Assembly (NCBI RefSeq): GCF_029639405.1
Contig: NZ_CP121274.1
Coordinates: 1,054,001 to 1,118,000 of the forward strand
Origin: Microbacterium proteolyticum
Lineage (GTDB): Bacteria > Actinomycetota > Actinomycetes > Actinomycetales > Microbacteriaceae
Direction of reading: 5' to 3'
Length of the DNA: 64,000 bases
The notes beneath the pieces are model-generated. The model did not search any database, was not told where the DNA came from, and saw only the letters and a list, made by a program, of their open reading frames with translations. The position numbers and the translations under genes were made by a program. Positions 42,967-51,011 of the stretch are shown here, piece by piece; within the stretch, counting starts at the first letter, position 1; every line of letters begins with the position of its first letter.

Positions 42967-44223
42967 TCAGTCCTCGGCAACGCTGTCAGCGGCGTCGAGG
43001 CCGGGCAGTGTGAGAGCAGTCGCTTCGATCTCTTGCTGGGGTGCAGGCTCGGGCGGCGCCTGCGCCGGCTTACCGAACCCTGCGATTAGAAGCTCGCTGA
43101 TGTCGTCCTTCAGAGAGCCAAAGCTTCGCAGGAACGCTGCAATGAGGCTCACGCTTGATCTTGCCGCCGGATCATTGAGTCGAAGCTGAGCCCCCGCAGC
43201 TTCTGAGATGTCTCGCCCACGAGCTAGCCGCTCGTGAACGACGAGATCAAACTGTCGAGGCAAGTCTCGGAGCGCGGGCTGACGGCCTAGCCGGATTGCG
43301 AGTTCTGCAGCAGAGTCAGCCCACTCCGGCGGTGAGGGCTCAAACGCGCCCATGGCCTCAGTCCGCACCTCGGGCGAGGCCTTCGCCGCCGCGAGCAGTC
43401 CACTGATGAACTTGTCGAAGTCGCGCGACAACTGGCGCATGCGCTGAGCGGGCACAACTCCGTCTGCGAGGCGTTCGCGAAGAAAACTTGTGAATGCACT
43501 CGGATCCATCGGGCGGACAAATCCCACGATCGTTACGAGGTTGAGTACCCAGATACTGAGGGTCTCTGAAATGAGCCACCGTACCGCGAGCTGTTCGTCA
43601 TCCTTGACGCCGGGCGTCCAGCGCTGGCAAAGCGTCTCAAGTAGACCCAGGCTCTGCTTCAGTGCAGCGAACGGATCTAGAAACCACACGGTGGAAGTGA
43701 GGAACTTGAACGCAGGTCCGAGCGTGGGATCGTCCTTGCTGACTACTTTGACTGTGCGCCGCAGAAGCAGGGCGTTGGGTCCGTGGGCCCCAAGATCTGT
43801 GAGTTTCGAGAGATTAAGTGCGGCCTCTCGCGCCTGGAGGTCGTTGATCGATTCGACGCTGACGCGGGAATGGCGGCCCAGCTCCCGGGTTCTGGGCGTC
43901 ACGCTCGAGGCAACAGTCAGTTCCGCTCGCTCTGCGCCTACCAACTCTTGCAGTCCGCGTAGCCACACAATACGGTCGAGTGGTTTCGGCGCGCTCTTCC
44001 CCGTCCCGCTCTTGGACTCGCCAATGGTCCGGTGACTCTCGAGCCCGGGACCAAGCCCGATGGCGAGTAGATCCAGGTCGGTGACTTGGATGAGTTCCGC
44101 GCCGTAGTAGCTGATGAGGTCGATGCCTACCCGAGTGAAGTACCCCTCCCAGAACCACACTTGGCCTACGCGGCATTCGAGTCGATCACCGGGGGTTAGC
44201 GGGTCGGTCTTGACGGGTGGCAC
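42967..44223 (-). CDS. Putative PD-(D/E)XK-like protein of an uncharacterised defence operon
   Basis: A 418-residue protein that I cannot assign to a named family. The N-terminal region reads ELIQVTDLDLLAIGLGPGLE, then IGESKSGTGKSAPKPLDRIV WLRGL. An acidic residue on one strand (DLDLL) followed by ExK (ESK) about 20-25 residues later is the pattern of a PD-(D/E)XK nuclease core. The remaining 320 residues are helical with no catalytic motif. The GTG start (AAAGGAA upstream) overlaps the end of the preceding gene by 38 bp. It is the last gene of the four-gene operon that begins at 48510, and its stop lies 12 bp inside the internal transposon end. Confidence 0.6.
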   Translation of the reverse strand: MPPVKTDPLTPGDRLECRVGQVWFWEGYFTRVGIDLISYYGAELIQVTDLDLLAIGLGPGLESHRTIGESKSGTGKSAPKPLDRIVWLRGLQELVGAERAELTVASSVTPRTRELGRHSRVSVESINDLQAREAALNLSKLTDLGAHGPNALLLRRTVKVVSKDDPTLGPAFKFLTSTVWFLDPFAALKQSLGLLETLCQRWTPGVKDDEQLAVRWLISETLSIWVLNLVTIVGFVRPMDPSAFTSFLRERLADGVVPAQRMRQLSRDFDKFISGLLAAAKASPEVRTEAMGAFEPSPPEWADSAAELAIRLGRQPALRDLPRQFDLVVHERLARGRDISEAAGAQLRLNDPAARSSVSLIAAFLRSFGSLKDDISELLIAGFGKPAQAPPEPAPQQEIEATALTLPGLDAADSVAED

Positions 44224-45529
44224 GTTGCAGTTCCTTTCTCAGCTCGAGGATCGCTGATCTCGCGATCTCGTCAGCGGCTCCGAGGTCGCCCGCGCCCGCA
44301 CGTGTTTGCTCTGGGTTGGTGAACTCGCCTGGAGCTCGGAGGAGGTTCACCGTCGGGTCCGTCGTTCCTGCGGACGTTGATGAGTTCTGAAGCCACGCGA
44401 GCCCGCCTTCGACGATCTCCTCCTTCACAAGTTCGAGGTATGCCCGGCCGTGGTCCGTTTCACGGACGCGAACGATGCCGTGCGCCTCAAGCAGGTGGTA
44501 GTCGGTGCTGATGTTGCTCGCAGGCCCAACGCTCCCGCGGTTTAGGAGCGCCCGCACGAGGACCACAGGATCGTGTATTCGACCGCCGCTACGTTCCGCT
44601 CGTTCATGCCCGAAGAGCATGTGGGCGACAAAAAGCTTGCGCTGATTCAGCGCCTCGGTGGTTGTGAGCCGGTCGTCCTCCGACTCGAGAGTAGGTGAAA
44701 AGACATATGTCTGCGCTCCGGATCCTCCCGTCGACTTGACGGTGGCGGCCTGGACGAGTCCGACCTTCTGTGCTGCGCCGAACACGCCGGGGGTCGGTTG
44801 CGCGAGGAGTGGAAGTGCGAGGCCGGGGTGTTGCGCTGCCTGTTCACATATGCCGAGAAGCGCGTCGCGCTCGCCCGGGGGAAGGCCACGGAGGAACGAC
44901 GCGATCTCAATCTGTCCTGACTCCCACACGTAAGGGCTATAAATTACGTCCTCGGCGAGATCGACGGAGTTGACGCGCTTTGTAAGGCCTGTCGCCAGTG
45001 CAAGGTTCAGACCGGTTTCGCTGACTTGGTCGTTGAATCCTCGTCGGTGGAGTTGGTCGAGATGTTGGGTGGTCGTCAACGGGGCGAACGATGCGACTTC
45101 GATCGAGTGCAGCGTTACGATCTCATCGATGGTCGGGTTGAGCTGCTGTAGAACGCGGTAGGACTGTTCGATGAGGTTCCCGGTTACGCCCAGAAACTCC
45201 TGCACCTCGATTACAACGCCTTGTGTGTCCAGCGCGAAGTCTGCAACATTGGCAGCCTTCAGCGCCGGCAGCACGGTCGAGTGAAGTGATTGCCTTCCAA
45301 TTCCTGCCTGGACGGCGAAAGACTCGAGGGCGGATGCACTCAAGGGGTCGGAGAATCCATGGATGCGGGCGACGAAGTCCATCGCTTCGCCTGCGTGAAG
45401 TAGTGACTCGAGTCTGGGTCTCAGAGCCGGGTCGATTGTGCGCGAGGCTTGATGAACCCGCGTCACAGCGCGCCCGAGTCGCCGGTCGGACCTGTTGACG
45501 TCCAGATCGGCAGTGGTGCTCTCCGCCAT
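44186..45529 (-). CDS. Uncharacterised protein of the putative defence operon
   Basis: A 447-residue protein of unknown family. It is mostly helical. A middle segment (TYVFSPTLESEDDRLTTTEA with LNQRKLFVAHMLFGHERA) is followed by a part that looks like a winged helix (VLVRALLNRGSVGPASNIST then DYHLLEAHGIVRVRETDHGR). This could bind DNA or serve as an adaptor. GGTGAGGAG lies before the ATG at 45527-45529. It is 69 bp downstream of the HEPN gene and overlaps the nuclease-like gene. Confidence 0.55.
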   Translation of the reverse strand: MAESTTADLDVNRSDRRLGRAVTRVHQASRTIDPALRPRLESLLHAGEAMDFVARIHGFSDPLSASALESFAVQAGIGRQSLHSTVLPALKAANVADFALDTQGVVIEVQEFLGVTGNLIEQSYRVLQQLNPTIDEIVTLHSIEVASFAPLTTTQHLDQLHRRGFNDQVSETGLNLALATGLTKRVNSVDLAEDVIYSPYVWESGQIEIASFLRGLPPGERDALLGICEQAAQHPGLALPLLAQPTPGVFGAAQKVGLVQAATVKSTGGSGAQTYVFSPTLESEDDRLTTTEALNQRKLFVAHMLFGHERAERSGGRIHDPVVLVRALLNRGSVGPASNISTDYHLLEAHGIVRVRETDHGRAYLELVKEEIVEGGLAWLQNSSTSAGTTDPTVNLLRAPGEFTNPEQTRAGAGDLGAADEIARSAILELRKELQRATRQDRPANPR

Positions 45530-45598
45530 TCGAATCTCCTCACCCGCTACCGAGATGAGCCTACTGATCGGGCGTACGCTCCTCGCAGTGCGCTCGTC

Positions 45599-46702
45599 TC
45601 AATTTGTGGGGAATCGCATTTCGAGCACTCGCTGCCATTTGACGACGTCGGCGGCGTCCTCGGGCCGAAGACTGCGCATGTGTGCCAGACGATTCCGAAT
45701 CGGCATGATCTGCGCGCTGAACTGTCGCCAGTGAGCGGCGCTCAACCCCAAGTCGCCGATCTGGGAACGGTCCTTTAGTTGGAGCAACTCCCCGAGTGAG
45801 AGCCATTCGAGAGGGTCGCGCAATTGCTTGACCGACGTGGCGCCCATGTATGCCGATTCGCTCGCTCGCTCGAGCACTTTTTCCGGAAGGTCGCCGTTCA
45901 GGCACTGCGTGCGCCAGTTCTCCGCCCATGCGGCGATTGCGCGCCGACGCACTTCGCGTCGGATGATCCGCTCGATCTTCCAGAGTCCCGAACTCACCTC
46001 GGCAAGCTGCTGCTGAGGATCGAGGGCATCCGCGAGAACCTCGTCGAGCGCCTTCTTGAGCGGTCCGAGATGCTTCGGAAAATTCCATGTCCGAGTCGCA
46101 CCGTCGGGCGCTGTAAGGCTGGAACCATCCAGCGCCTCAAGCTCCCTCGCGTTGAGCAGGCCCAGCGCGCTCTGGCCAATCAGCAGGCTCTCGTACACGA
46201 CACGATCGAGAGACGCAGCCAGGTCCATACCGAGTTCTGTCAGCGCCCGGCACAGTACGTCGGCCGGGGAGGCGCCGTCTTCAACGCACGTTGGCCACTC
46301 GTGAGCGCCTGTGCTCTTGACGACCGGAGCATGCGCCAGGCTGGCGTCGTCAAGGAGCGAACTCCCGACCACTGGAGGGAAAGCAATCCGAGGCGCCCGG
46401 GAGAGGAGGATGACCCTGCCGCCGGCCTCGACGTCGCTGAAGACGCGCTCGCGTAGCGCACCCATCTGAGTGGCCTCACTCTGCATCGTGAGCGACTCCA
46501 TCCCGTCGATCACGACTGTTCCGGTGGTAAGTGGGCCATCTGGCTGCAAGTAGTCCCGGACGCGCGTCACGTTCACCTGCGAAGCCCCCAGAGCGCGGCG
46601 GGCTGGCTCGTTGCTCGAGCCCAGCTGCAGGAACACGACGCGGAGTTGCTCCGCTTTTCGGTGAACGCCCAGTATCCAGTCGGAGTAGTCGGTCGCGCTC
46701 AT
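45599..46702 (-). CDS. Protein with a Swt1-type HEPN domain
   Basis: A 367-residue protein. The N-terminal half has Rossmann-like strands ([41 protein letters not shown]) without a clear catalytic set. The C-terminal 80 residues ([20 protein letters not shown], then [25 protein letters not shown]) match the HEPN_Swt1 pattern, with the R-x4-H motif RNRLAH typical of HEPN ribonucleases. The ATG overlaps the ATPase stop (ATGA). It may be the RNA-cutting effector of the operon, which is an inference. Confidence 0.6.
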   Translation of the reverse strand: MSATDYSDWILGVHRKAEQLRVVFLQLGSSNEPARRALGASQVNVTRVRDYLQPDGPLTTGTVVIDGMESLTMQSEATQMGALRERVFSDVEAGGRVILLSRAPRIAFPPVVGSSLLDDASLAHAPVVKSTGAHEWPTCVEDGASPADVLCRALTELGMDLAASLDRVVYESLLIGQSALGLLNARELEALDGSSLTAPDGATRTWNFPKHLGPLKKALDEVLADALDPQQQLAEVSSGLWKIERIIRREVRRRAIAAWAENWRTQCLNGDLPEKVLERASESAYMGATSVKQLRDPLEWLSLGELLQLKDRSQIGDLGLSAAHWRQFSAQIMPIRNRLAHMRSLRPEDAADVVKWQRVLEMRFPTN

Positions 46703-48510
46703 ACGAGCTCCAGGATCACGCTGACTTCGAACTCGCCGTCCTGTTCGTGAATCAGACCCAGGTCCTTCAGTCGACGAACTGCGACGTGCTCGCTGGATGC
46801 GAGTTCCTTGAAGTCGGCTGCACTGTCCATCAGCACGTCCAGCATGACGGCCTCGTTCGCGTAGTAGCGCTTGACGTGTTGGACCATCTCCTCAATGTTG
46901 CCTTGGACGCGACTCTTCCAATCATCAAGTTCTGTGAGCACGGAAGCGCGAGTCATCGTACGTTGGAAGACGTCGGTCGGAAGGTGCTGCACGACGGCTG
47001 AGCTCAGATTTCGATACAGATAGGCGTGACCACCGGACGCCTCGTGGAGTGCCTCGAGCGCACCAGGTTCGATCTGGATGCCCATCTTGCCGCCGACGGT
47101 GCTCGCGAGATCGTCCGCCTCTTCTCGCTCCAGCGGCTTCACGTACACGGCCTTCGCCCAAGAGAAGAGGGGATTCGGTCGACCATACAGTCGTCCACCT
47201 TCAACGATGGCGCTTGTAAGGCCGGACAGCACGAAGGTGAAGTTCTCAGACTCCTGCACGATGCTCCTGAGGGCCGATAGCAGCTGCGCAATGCGTGGCA
47301 TGTCGCCTTCAGCGATATCGATGCGATCCGCTGGGGTCAAGTACTCGATCTCGTCCAGGAGGAGCAGGATCCTATGCCCGTCTTTGTGGAGATGCTTGAG
47401 TATCGCCTGGAGAGCGTTCTTCAGGTCGAGGATGCTCGGGCGTTCCTGCAGCTGCGAAAGCTCTTGGGTGCGCAGCTTGTGAGCTTTGAGTTCAGCAATC
47501 AGTCGTCGACGCAGATCGCTGACGATGTCGTCGGTGGGGTCTTCCGGCGGAGAGGGGAAGGCCTCCAGGTCCATGAGGACGGTCACCACTTTGTCCTCTT
47601 GCAACTCCTCCTTAAGCTGCATGAGGATGCTCGTCTTGCCCGACTTCCGCAGTCCGAAGACGCCTGTGACTCGCTGGTTGAACACGTCGTCACGCATCGA
47701 CTGCAGCAGTGTCCTGCGGCCGAAGAAGCTCGCGCCATACACGGGAGTCGTCATGTAGAAGAGGTCTCGGGCATAGATGTAGTCGCGAAGAAGGGTAATT
47801 AGCGAGAGTTCGTCTTCGTCGTCAATCAAGAGCGGGATCGCTAGTTTCGCGGGGCGCGACCAGTCGTTCAGTTTGATCTGTAGACGCCGATCGGGCGACC
47901 ACATGAAGAAGATGTCCGGAGTGATGGAACGATCGGCGCCACCGAGCTCGCGGGCCGCAGCCTGGAAGGTCCGGCCCTGGAGATCCTCATGCGGACTGTA
48001 GAAGATCATCACCTCGCGGGTAAACCCAAACCCGGCCTCGATCGCTCCACTGAATCGCACATGGACGATCGCGCAGTCCCTGAAGCCATCCTGACGGCAG
48101 AACCCCGCGTAGACCACCTGGGAGCCAAGACTTCGCAGAGCGTCGATGTGGTCACGCAGGACCGGGTACTTGTATCGAACGCGCTCGACGTTTGCCAGCA
48201 GGTCTGGGTGCTGGGGCGCCGCCACAGCGCCCGATCGCCAGCCGAACTGTCGAGTGGATGGTGCGGTCGGATCGAATCCCGGCCGATCGACATGCGGGTC
48301 TACGTGCTCACGTCGCATCGGCGATGGCCGAGGCGAACCGGGTCGAGGGGGTCGGGCACCGAACGACGCCCTCACCTTGCGAGCAACTGGAGCTTCTATC
48401 GATGAAGACGGGCTCTTGACGAACTCACCAAGTTCTCGCAGACGGACCAAGACGGCCTTTGCGTCGACTCCCAGTTCGGCGGCGAGCTCGTGCACTCGCA
48501 TCTTCGCCAT
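46699..48510 (-). CDS. P-loop ATPase with an N-terminal IF2_N domain
   Basis: A 603-residue protein, first gene of the four-gene operon. Residues 1-50 ([40 protein letters not shown]) are an almost perfect copy of the N-terminal domain of actinobacterial translation factor IF2. A Pro/Arg-rich linker follows, then an unknown domain (about 100-260), then an AAA/STAND-like ATPase: Walker [10 protein letters not shown] near 325 and Walker [12 protein letters not shown] near 425. A winged-helix-like C-terminus follows ([20 protein letters not shown]). CGGAGAACAG directly precedes the ATG at 48508-48510, so the long upstream extension is not used. Likely the sensor or motor of the system. Confidence 0.7.
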   Translation of the reverse strand: MAKMRVHELAAELGVDAKAVLVRLRELGEFVKSPSSSIEAPVARKVRASFGARPPRPGSPRPSPMRREHVDPHVDRPGFDPTAPSTRQFGWRSGAVAAPQHPDLLANVERVRYKYPVLRDHIDALRSLGSQVVYAGFCRQDGFRDCAIVHVRFSGAIEAGFGFTREVMIFYSPHEDLQGRTFQAAARELGGADRSITPDIFFMWSPDRRLQIKLNDWSRPAKLAIPLLIDDEDELSLITLLRDYIYARDLFYMTTPVYGASFFGRRTLLQSMRDDVFNQRVTGVFGLRKSGKTSILMQLKEELQEDKVVTVLMDLEAFPSPPEDPTDDIVSDLRRRLIAELKAHKLRTQELSQLQERPSILDLKNALQAILKHLHKDGHRILLLLDEIEYLTPADRIDIAEGDMPRIAQLLSALRSIVQESENFTFVLSGLTSAIVEGGRLYGRPNPLFSWAKAVYVKPLEREEADDLASTVGGKMGIQIEPGALEALHEASGGHAYLYRNLSSAVVQHLPTDVFQRTMTRASVLTELDDWKSRVQGNIEEMVQHVKRYYANEAVMLDVLMDSAADFKELASSEHVAVRRLKDLGLIHEQDGEFEVSVILELV

Positions 48511-49027
48511 CTGTTCTCCGCTCGTGGTCACTTGGCCCGCTGTGTCTGCCAGGGGCTGTGCATTACCGGCGAAGCCGGGTTGCCAGATCAGTCTGTTGCA
48601 TGCTGCAGACACCGGCTGCGATGACACGGCTCGATATATCAGTCGCCGTCCGCCGTCCCACCGAGGCGGCGCGCCTTGAGCAGCACGTTCATGTGCCTCG
48701 GGTGGGCTACCCATTGAGTTGTGATCGGTCCAGCGCGTCGAGTGAAATGGCCTTCCACCGGCTGCTAGGCCTTGCTGGGCCTCGGGCCAAACGGGGTCCA
48801 GGCCCATGCCCGCGACGAACGTCACGCAGCGCTGGATGTCGATGAGGTCTTCTGGGGCCGCTTTCAGCCGCTTGAAGTGTGCGATGCCATGAGGCGAGCA
48901 TCTCACGACGGGCGAGACTTCCTGAGCGAGAGCAACCACTCGACTCGAACAGGCTCTGACCCAATCAGTGGACACAAATTCACCGGTGTGAGAGACTACT
49001 CCGTTCGCCAAACGAAGGGTCTGGCCG
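48511..49027. other. 517-bp gap without a recognisable gene
   Basis: This stretch separates the leftward four-gene operon from the rightward genes at 49028 and 49570. The minus-strand frame is open through it but has no good start, no Shine-Dalgarno and no protein-family resemblance. It must hold the promoters of both units. I see no tRNA or strong hairpin. Confidence 0.5.
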
Positions 49028-49489
49028 ATGTCACACTCTGACGGCAACACGGACTGGGGGCGGATCATCCGCGACATGATCGCGCGTAGCACCGACTCTG
49101 CCCCCACCGAGCCCGGGGTCTACCGGATGCCGTGTGGGAACTGCTACGTCGACTTCTTCCTCGCCTCGGACGGCACCGAACGGTGGCTCGTCCCAGGCGA
49201 TGAGCGCAGCTACACCCGCGACACCGTGGCCATCGCTCGCCACGGCGAGCACCCGTGGGAGCGGATGTACACCCTCGGCCATGCCGCCGCCGAGATCCGC
49301 CGCCGCGCGACCGCCGACGGCACACCCGTTCTTGTCCTGATCGATGAGCTGGCAGCGGTCGCCGCCACGGAGGATGCGGCGGAAGACGAGGAAATCGCCC
49401 GTATCGCCCGGGAGCGTCCCGCCGACAGTGCGGAGGTGGCGCGCTCCGATCTCGCCCGGAAATTCGGGATCGATCTCGACGAACTCTAG
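49028..49489 (+). CDS. Hypothetical protein
   Basis: A 153-residue acidic protein that I do not recognise. It has [40 protein letters not shown] and a C-terminus [22 protein letters not shown] lies 8 bp before the ATG. It ends 4 bp before a 15-bp inverted repeat, and the metallophosphoesterase gene follows. It may form a two-gene unit with that enzyme. Confidence 0.55.
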   Translation: MSHSDGNTDWGRIIRDMIARSTDSAPTEPGVYRMPCGNCYVDFFLASDGTERWLVPGDERSYTRDTVAIARHGEHPWERMYTLGHAAAEIRRRATADGTPVLVLIDELAAVAATEDAAEDEEIARIARERPADSAEVARSDLARKFGIDLDEL

Positions 49490-49493
49490 GAAC

Positions 49494-49532
49494 ATCTAGC
49501 GGTGTCTACCGAAACGCTAGACACCGCTAGAT
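49494..49532. promoter_or_regulatory. 15-bp perfect inverted repeat with additional half-site
   Basis: ATCTAGCGGTGTCTA (49494-49508) and TAGACACCGCTAGAT (49518-49532) are exact reverse complements around a 9-nt loop. A further GCTAGACA follows at 49536-49543. The site lies between the genes at 49028 and 49570. No U-tract follows the stem. The repeated GCTAGA(C/T) halves favour an operator, but a terminator for the first gene is possible. Confidence 0.6.
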
Positions 49533-49569
49533 TCTGCTAGACATCCGTCACATGCGAGGAGCGTTAGCC

Positions 49570-50376
49570 GTGAGTGAGTATCCGTGGTTCGACTTCGACC
49601 GAGTCGACTACGTCACCGCGGACACCCACTTCAGCCACGCCCGGATCAGCGAACTCGCGGACCGTCCATTCACCACCGTCAACGAGATGAACACCGAGCT
49701 CATCCGCCGCTGGAACGAGACGGTCGCCCCGACAGATGTGGTGCTACATCTCGGGGATGTCGCGCTCGGGCCGATCGAGGAATCGATCACCCTCACCGCG
49801 CAGCTGAACGGTCACCGGTACCTCGTCCCCGGGAACCATGACCGGGTCTCACCAGCGACACAGTCCAGGAAGGCGATCGAACGGTTCGCGCCGCTCTACG
49901 AGGCGGCCGGGTGGACGATTCTGCCGGAGGTCATCGAAGGCACCCGGCACGGCTACCGGATCCTCGCATCCCACTACCCGTACAAGGGCGACTCGCAGGA
50001 GTCGGACCGACACACGTCGCACCGGCCCCGCTGGGACGATGGGATCCCGCTGTTGCACGGTCACACGCACGCACGCGACCACGGCCCGAATGGGCACCAG
50101 TTCCACGTCGGCGTCGACGCCCACGCATACGCGCCCATCCCGTTCACCGTCATCGACGAGTGGGTCCGGGGCCTACCGGATGTCGAGCCGTGGCTCGATG
50201 TGGCGGTCCGTGAAGCCCGTCAACTCCTCGCCAACCTCGACGCCACCGAAACCTCGAACTCCGACGCGATGTTCTACACGATGGGCTACAACGAACTGCG
50301 CGTCGCGCTGGAGGAACTCCTCGGCGCGCTCTACTCTTCCCACCCCGACTCCCCCGGGAACACCGCCAAGGCTTAG
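49570..50376 (+). CDS. Calcineurin-like metallophosphoesterase
   Basis: A 268-residue phosphoesterase with the full metal set: TADTHFSH (DxH), LHLGDVAL (GD), VPGNHDRV (GNHD), LASHYPY and LLHGHTHARD (GHxH). GAGGAG lies 8 bp before the GTG at 49570-49572, preferred over the earlier ATG at 49552. Such enzymes in mobile elements can act on nucleic acid ends, RNA repair products or nucleotides. The stop overlaps the stop of the convergent gene at 50373. Confidence 0.82.
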   Translation: MSEYPWFDFDRVDYVTADTHFSHARISELADRPFTTVNEMNTELIRRWNETVAPTDVVLHLGDVALGPIEESITLTAQLNGHRYLVPGNHDRVSPATQSRKAIERFAPLYEAAGWTILPEVIEGTRHGYRILASHYPYKGDSQESDRHTSHRPRWDDGIPLLHGHTHARDHGPNGHQFHVGVDAHAYAPIPFTVIDEWVRGLPDVEPWLDVAVREARQLLANLDATETSNSDAMFYTMGYNELRVALEELLGALYSSHPDSPGNTAKA

Positions 50377-50780
50377 GACTGCCTCGGACGCGCTTTCGGC
50401 GCGGGCGACGGTATGAACAGTTCGCCTGCCGCGGGGCCGGATCGGAGGGTCCGCGGTTCTCGTCGGAAGCGGATCCATCCACAACGCTGCCAGTGCACCA
50501 TCGTCAGGTACCGCGGCGACGACGACGTCCAGGCAGCCTGATGCTCCGCGGCGCTGAGATCGTGCGACGCGAGCTCCGGGAATACTTCCCGGAAGGTCGG
50601 GGATTGGCCGTGTTCGCGGGCGTAGCGATGGAGGAATGTCACAGCGCGACGCGCCCACACCGGCGCCGTCTCGTCAGCGGTGAGTTCAATGAACAGCGGC
50701 GCGAGGTGAGGTGCCGACCACGGCTTGTCCTCCCGGCCTGAGTCGGCCGACACCACGCATTCCTTGCCCTCGACCGTCAT
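50373..50780 (-). CDS. Hypothetical protein at the end of the transposition operon
   Basis: A 135-residue protein of unknown family (APVWARRAVTFLHRYAREHG, SPTFREVFPELASHDLSAAE, MVHWQRCGWIRFRREPRTLR). It resembles a small DNA-binding helical protein but has no diagnostic motif. It lies 21 bp behind the 69-residue gene in the same direction, so it is probably the sixth gene of the tns operon. Confidence 0.5.
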   Translation of the reverse strand: MTVEGKECVVSADSGREDKPWSAPHLAPLFIELTADETAPVWARRAVTFLHRYAREHGQSPTFREVFPELASHDLSAAEHQAAWTSSSPRYLTMVHWQRCGWIRFRREPRTLRSGPAAGELFIPSPAPKARPRQS

Positions 50781-50801
50781 CGCAGAGATCCCACCCCGGA
50801 C

Positions 50802-51011
50802 TCAGCTCCGGTCACGGGTGTCGTCGGGTGCGCGTTGCGTGTCGGCGGGACCCGCAGGCTCCTCGCCCTGATCTCGTCCTCCAGCTCGGCTGCTGGATGA
50901 ACCCGCATCCATGACTGCCTTCAGCGCCGTGGTGTACTTCTCTCCTGTCACCTTCACGCGTTCCCGCGCGTCGTGCCGCAGCCGACTGGAAGTTCGTTTC
51001 TTCTGCGTCAT
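50802..51011 (-). CDS. Small basic protein coupled to tniQ
   Basis: A 69-residue protein whose ATG (51009-51011) overlaps the tniQ stop (ATGA). The first half (TQKKRTSSRLRHDARERVKV then TGEKYTTALKAVMD) is basic and helical; the tail is acidic and disordered. The tight coupling argues that it is real and is made together with the transposition proteins. Function unknown. Confidence 0.5.
   Translation of the reverse strand: MTQKKRTSSRLRHDARERVKVTGEKYTTALKAVMDAGSSSSRAGGRDQGEEPAGPADTQRAPDDTRDRS

Noticed and set aside
48511..49107. N-terminal extension of the IF2_N-ATPase gene
   Set aside because: The frame is open, but the ATG at 48508-48510 has an excellent Shine-Dalgarno and begins exactly at the IF2_N domain; the extension has no family resemblance.
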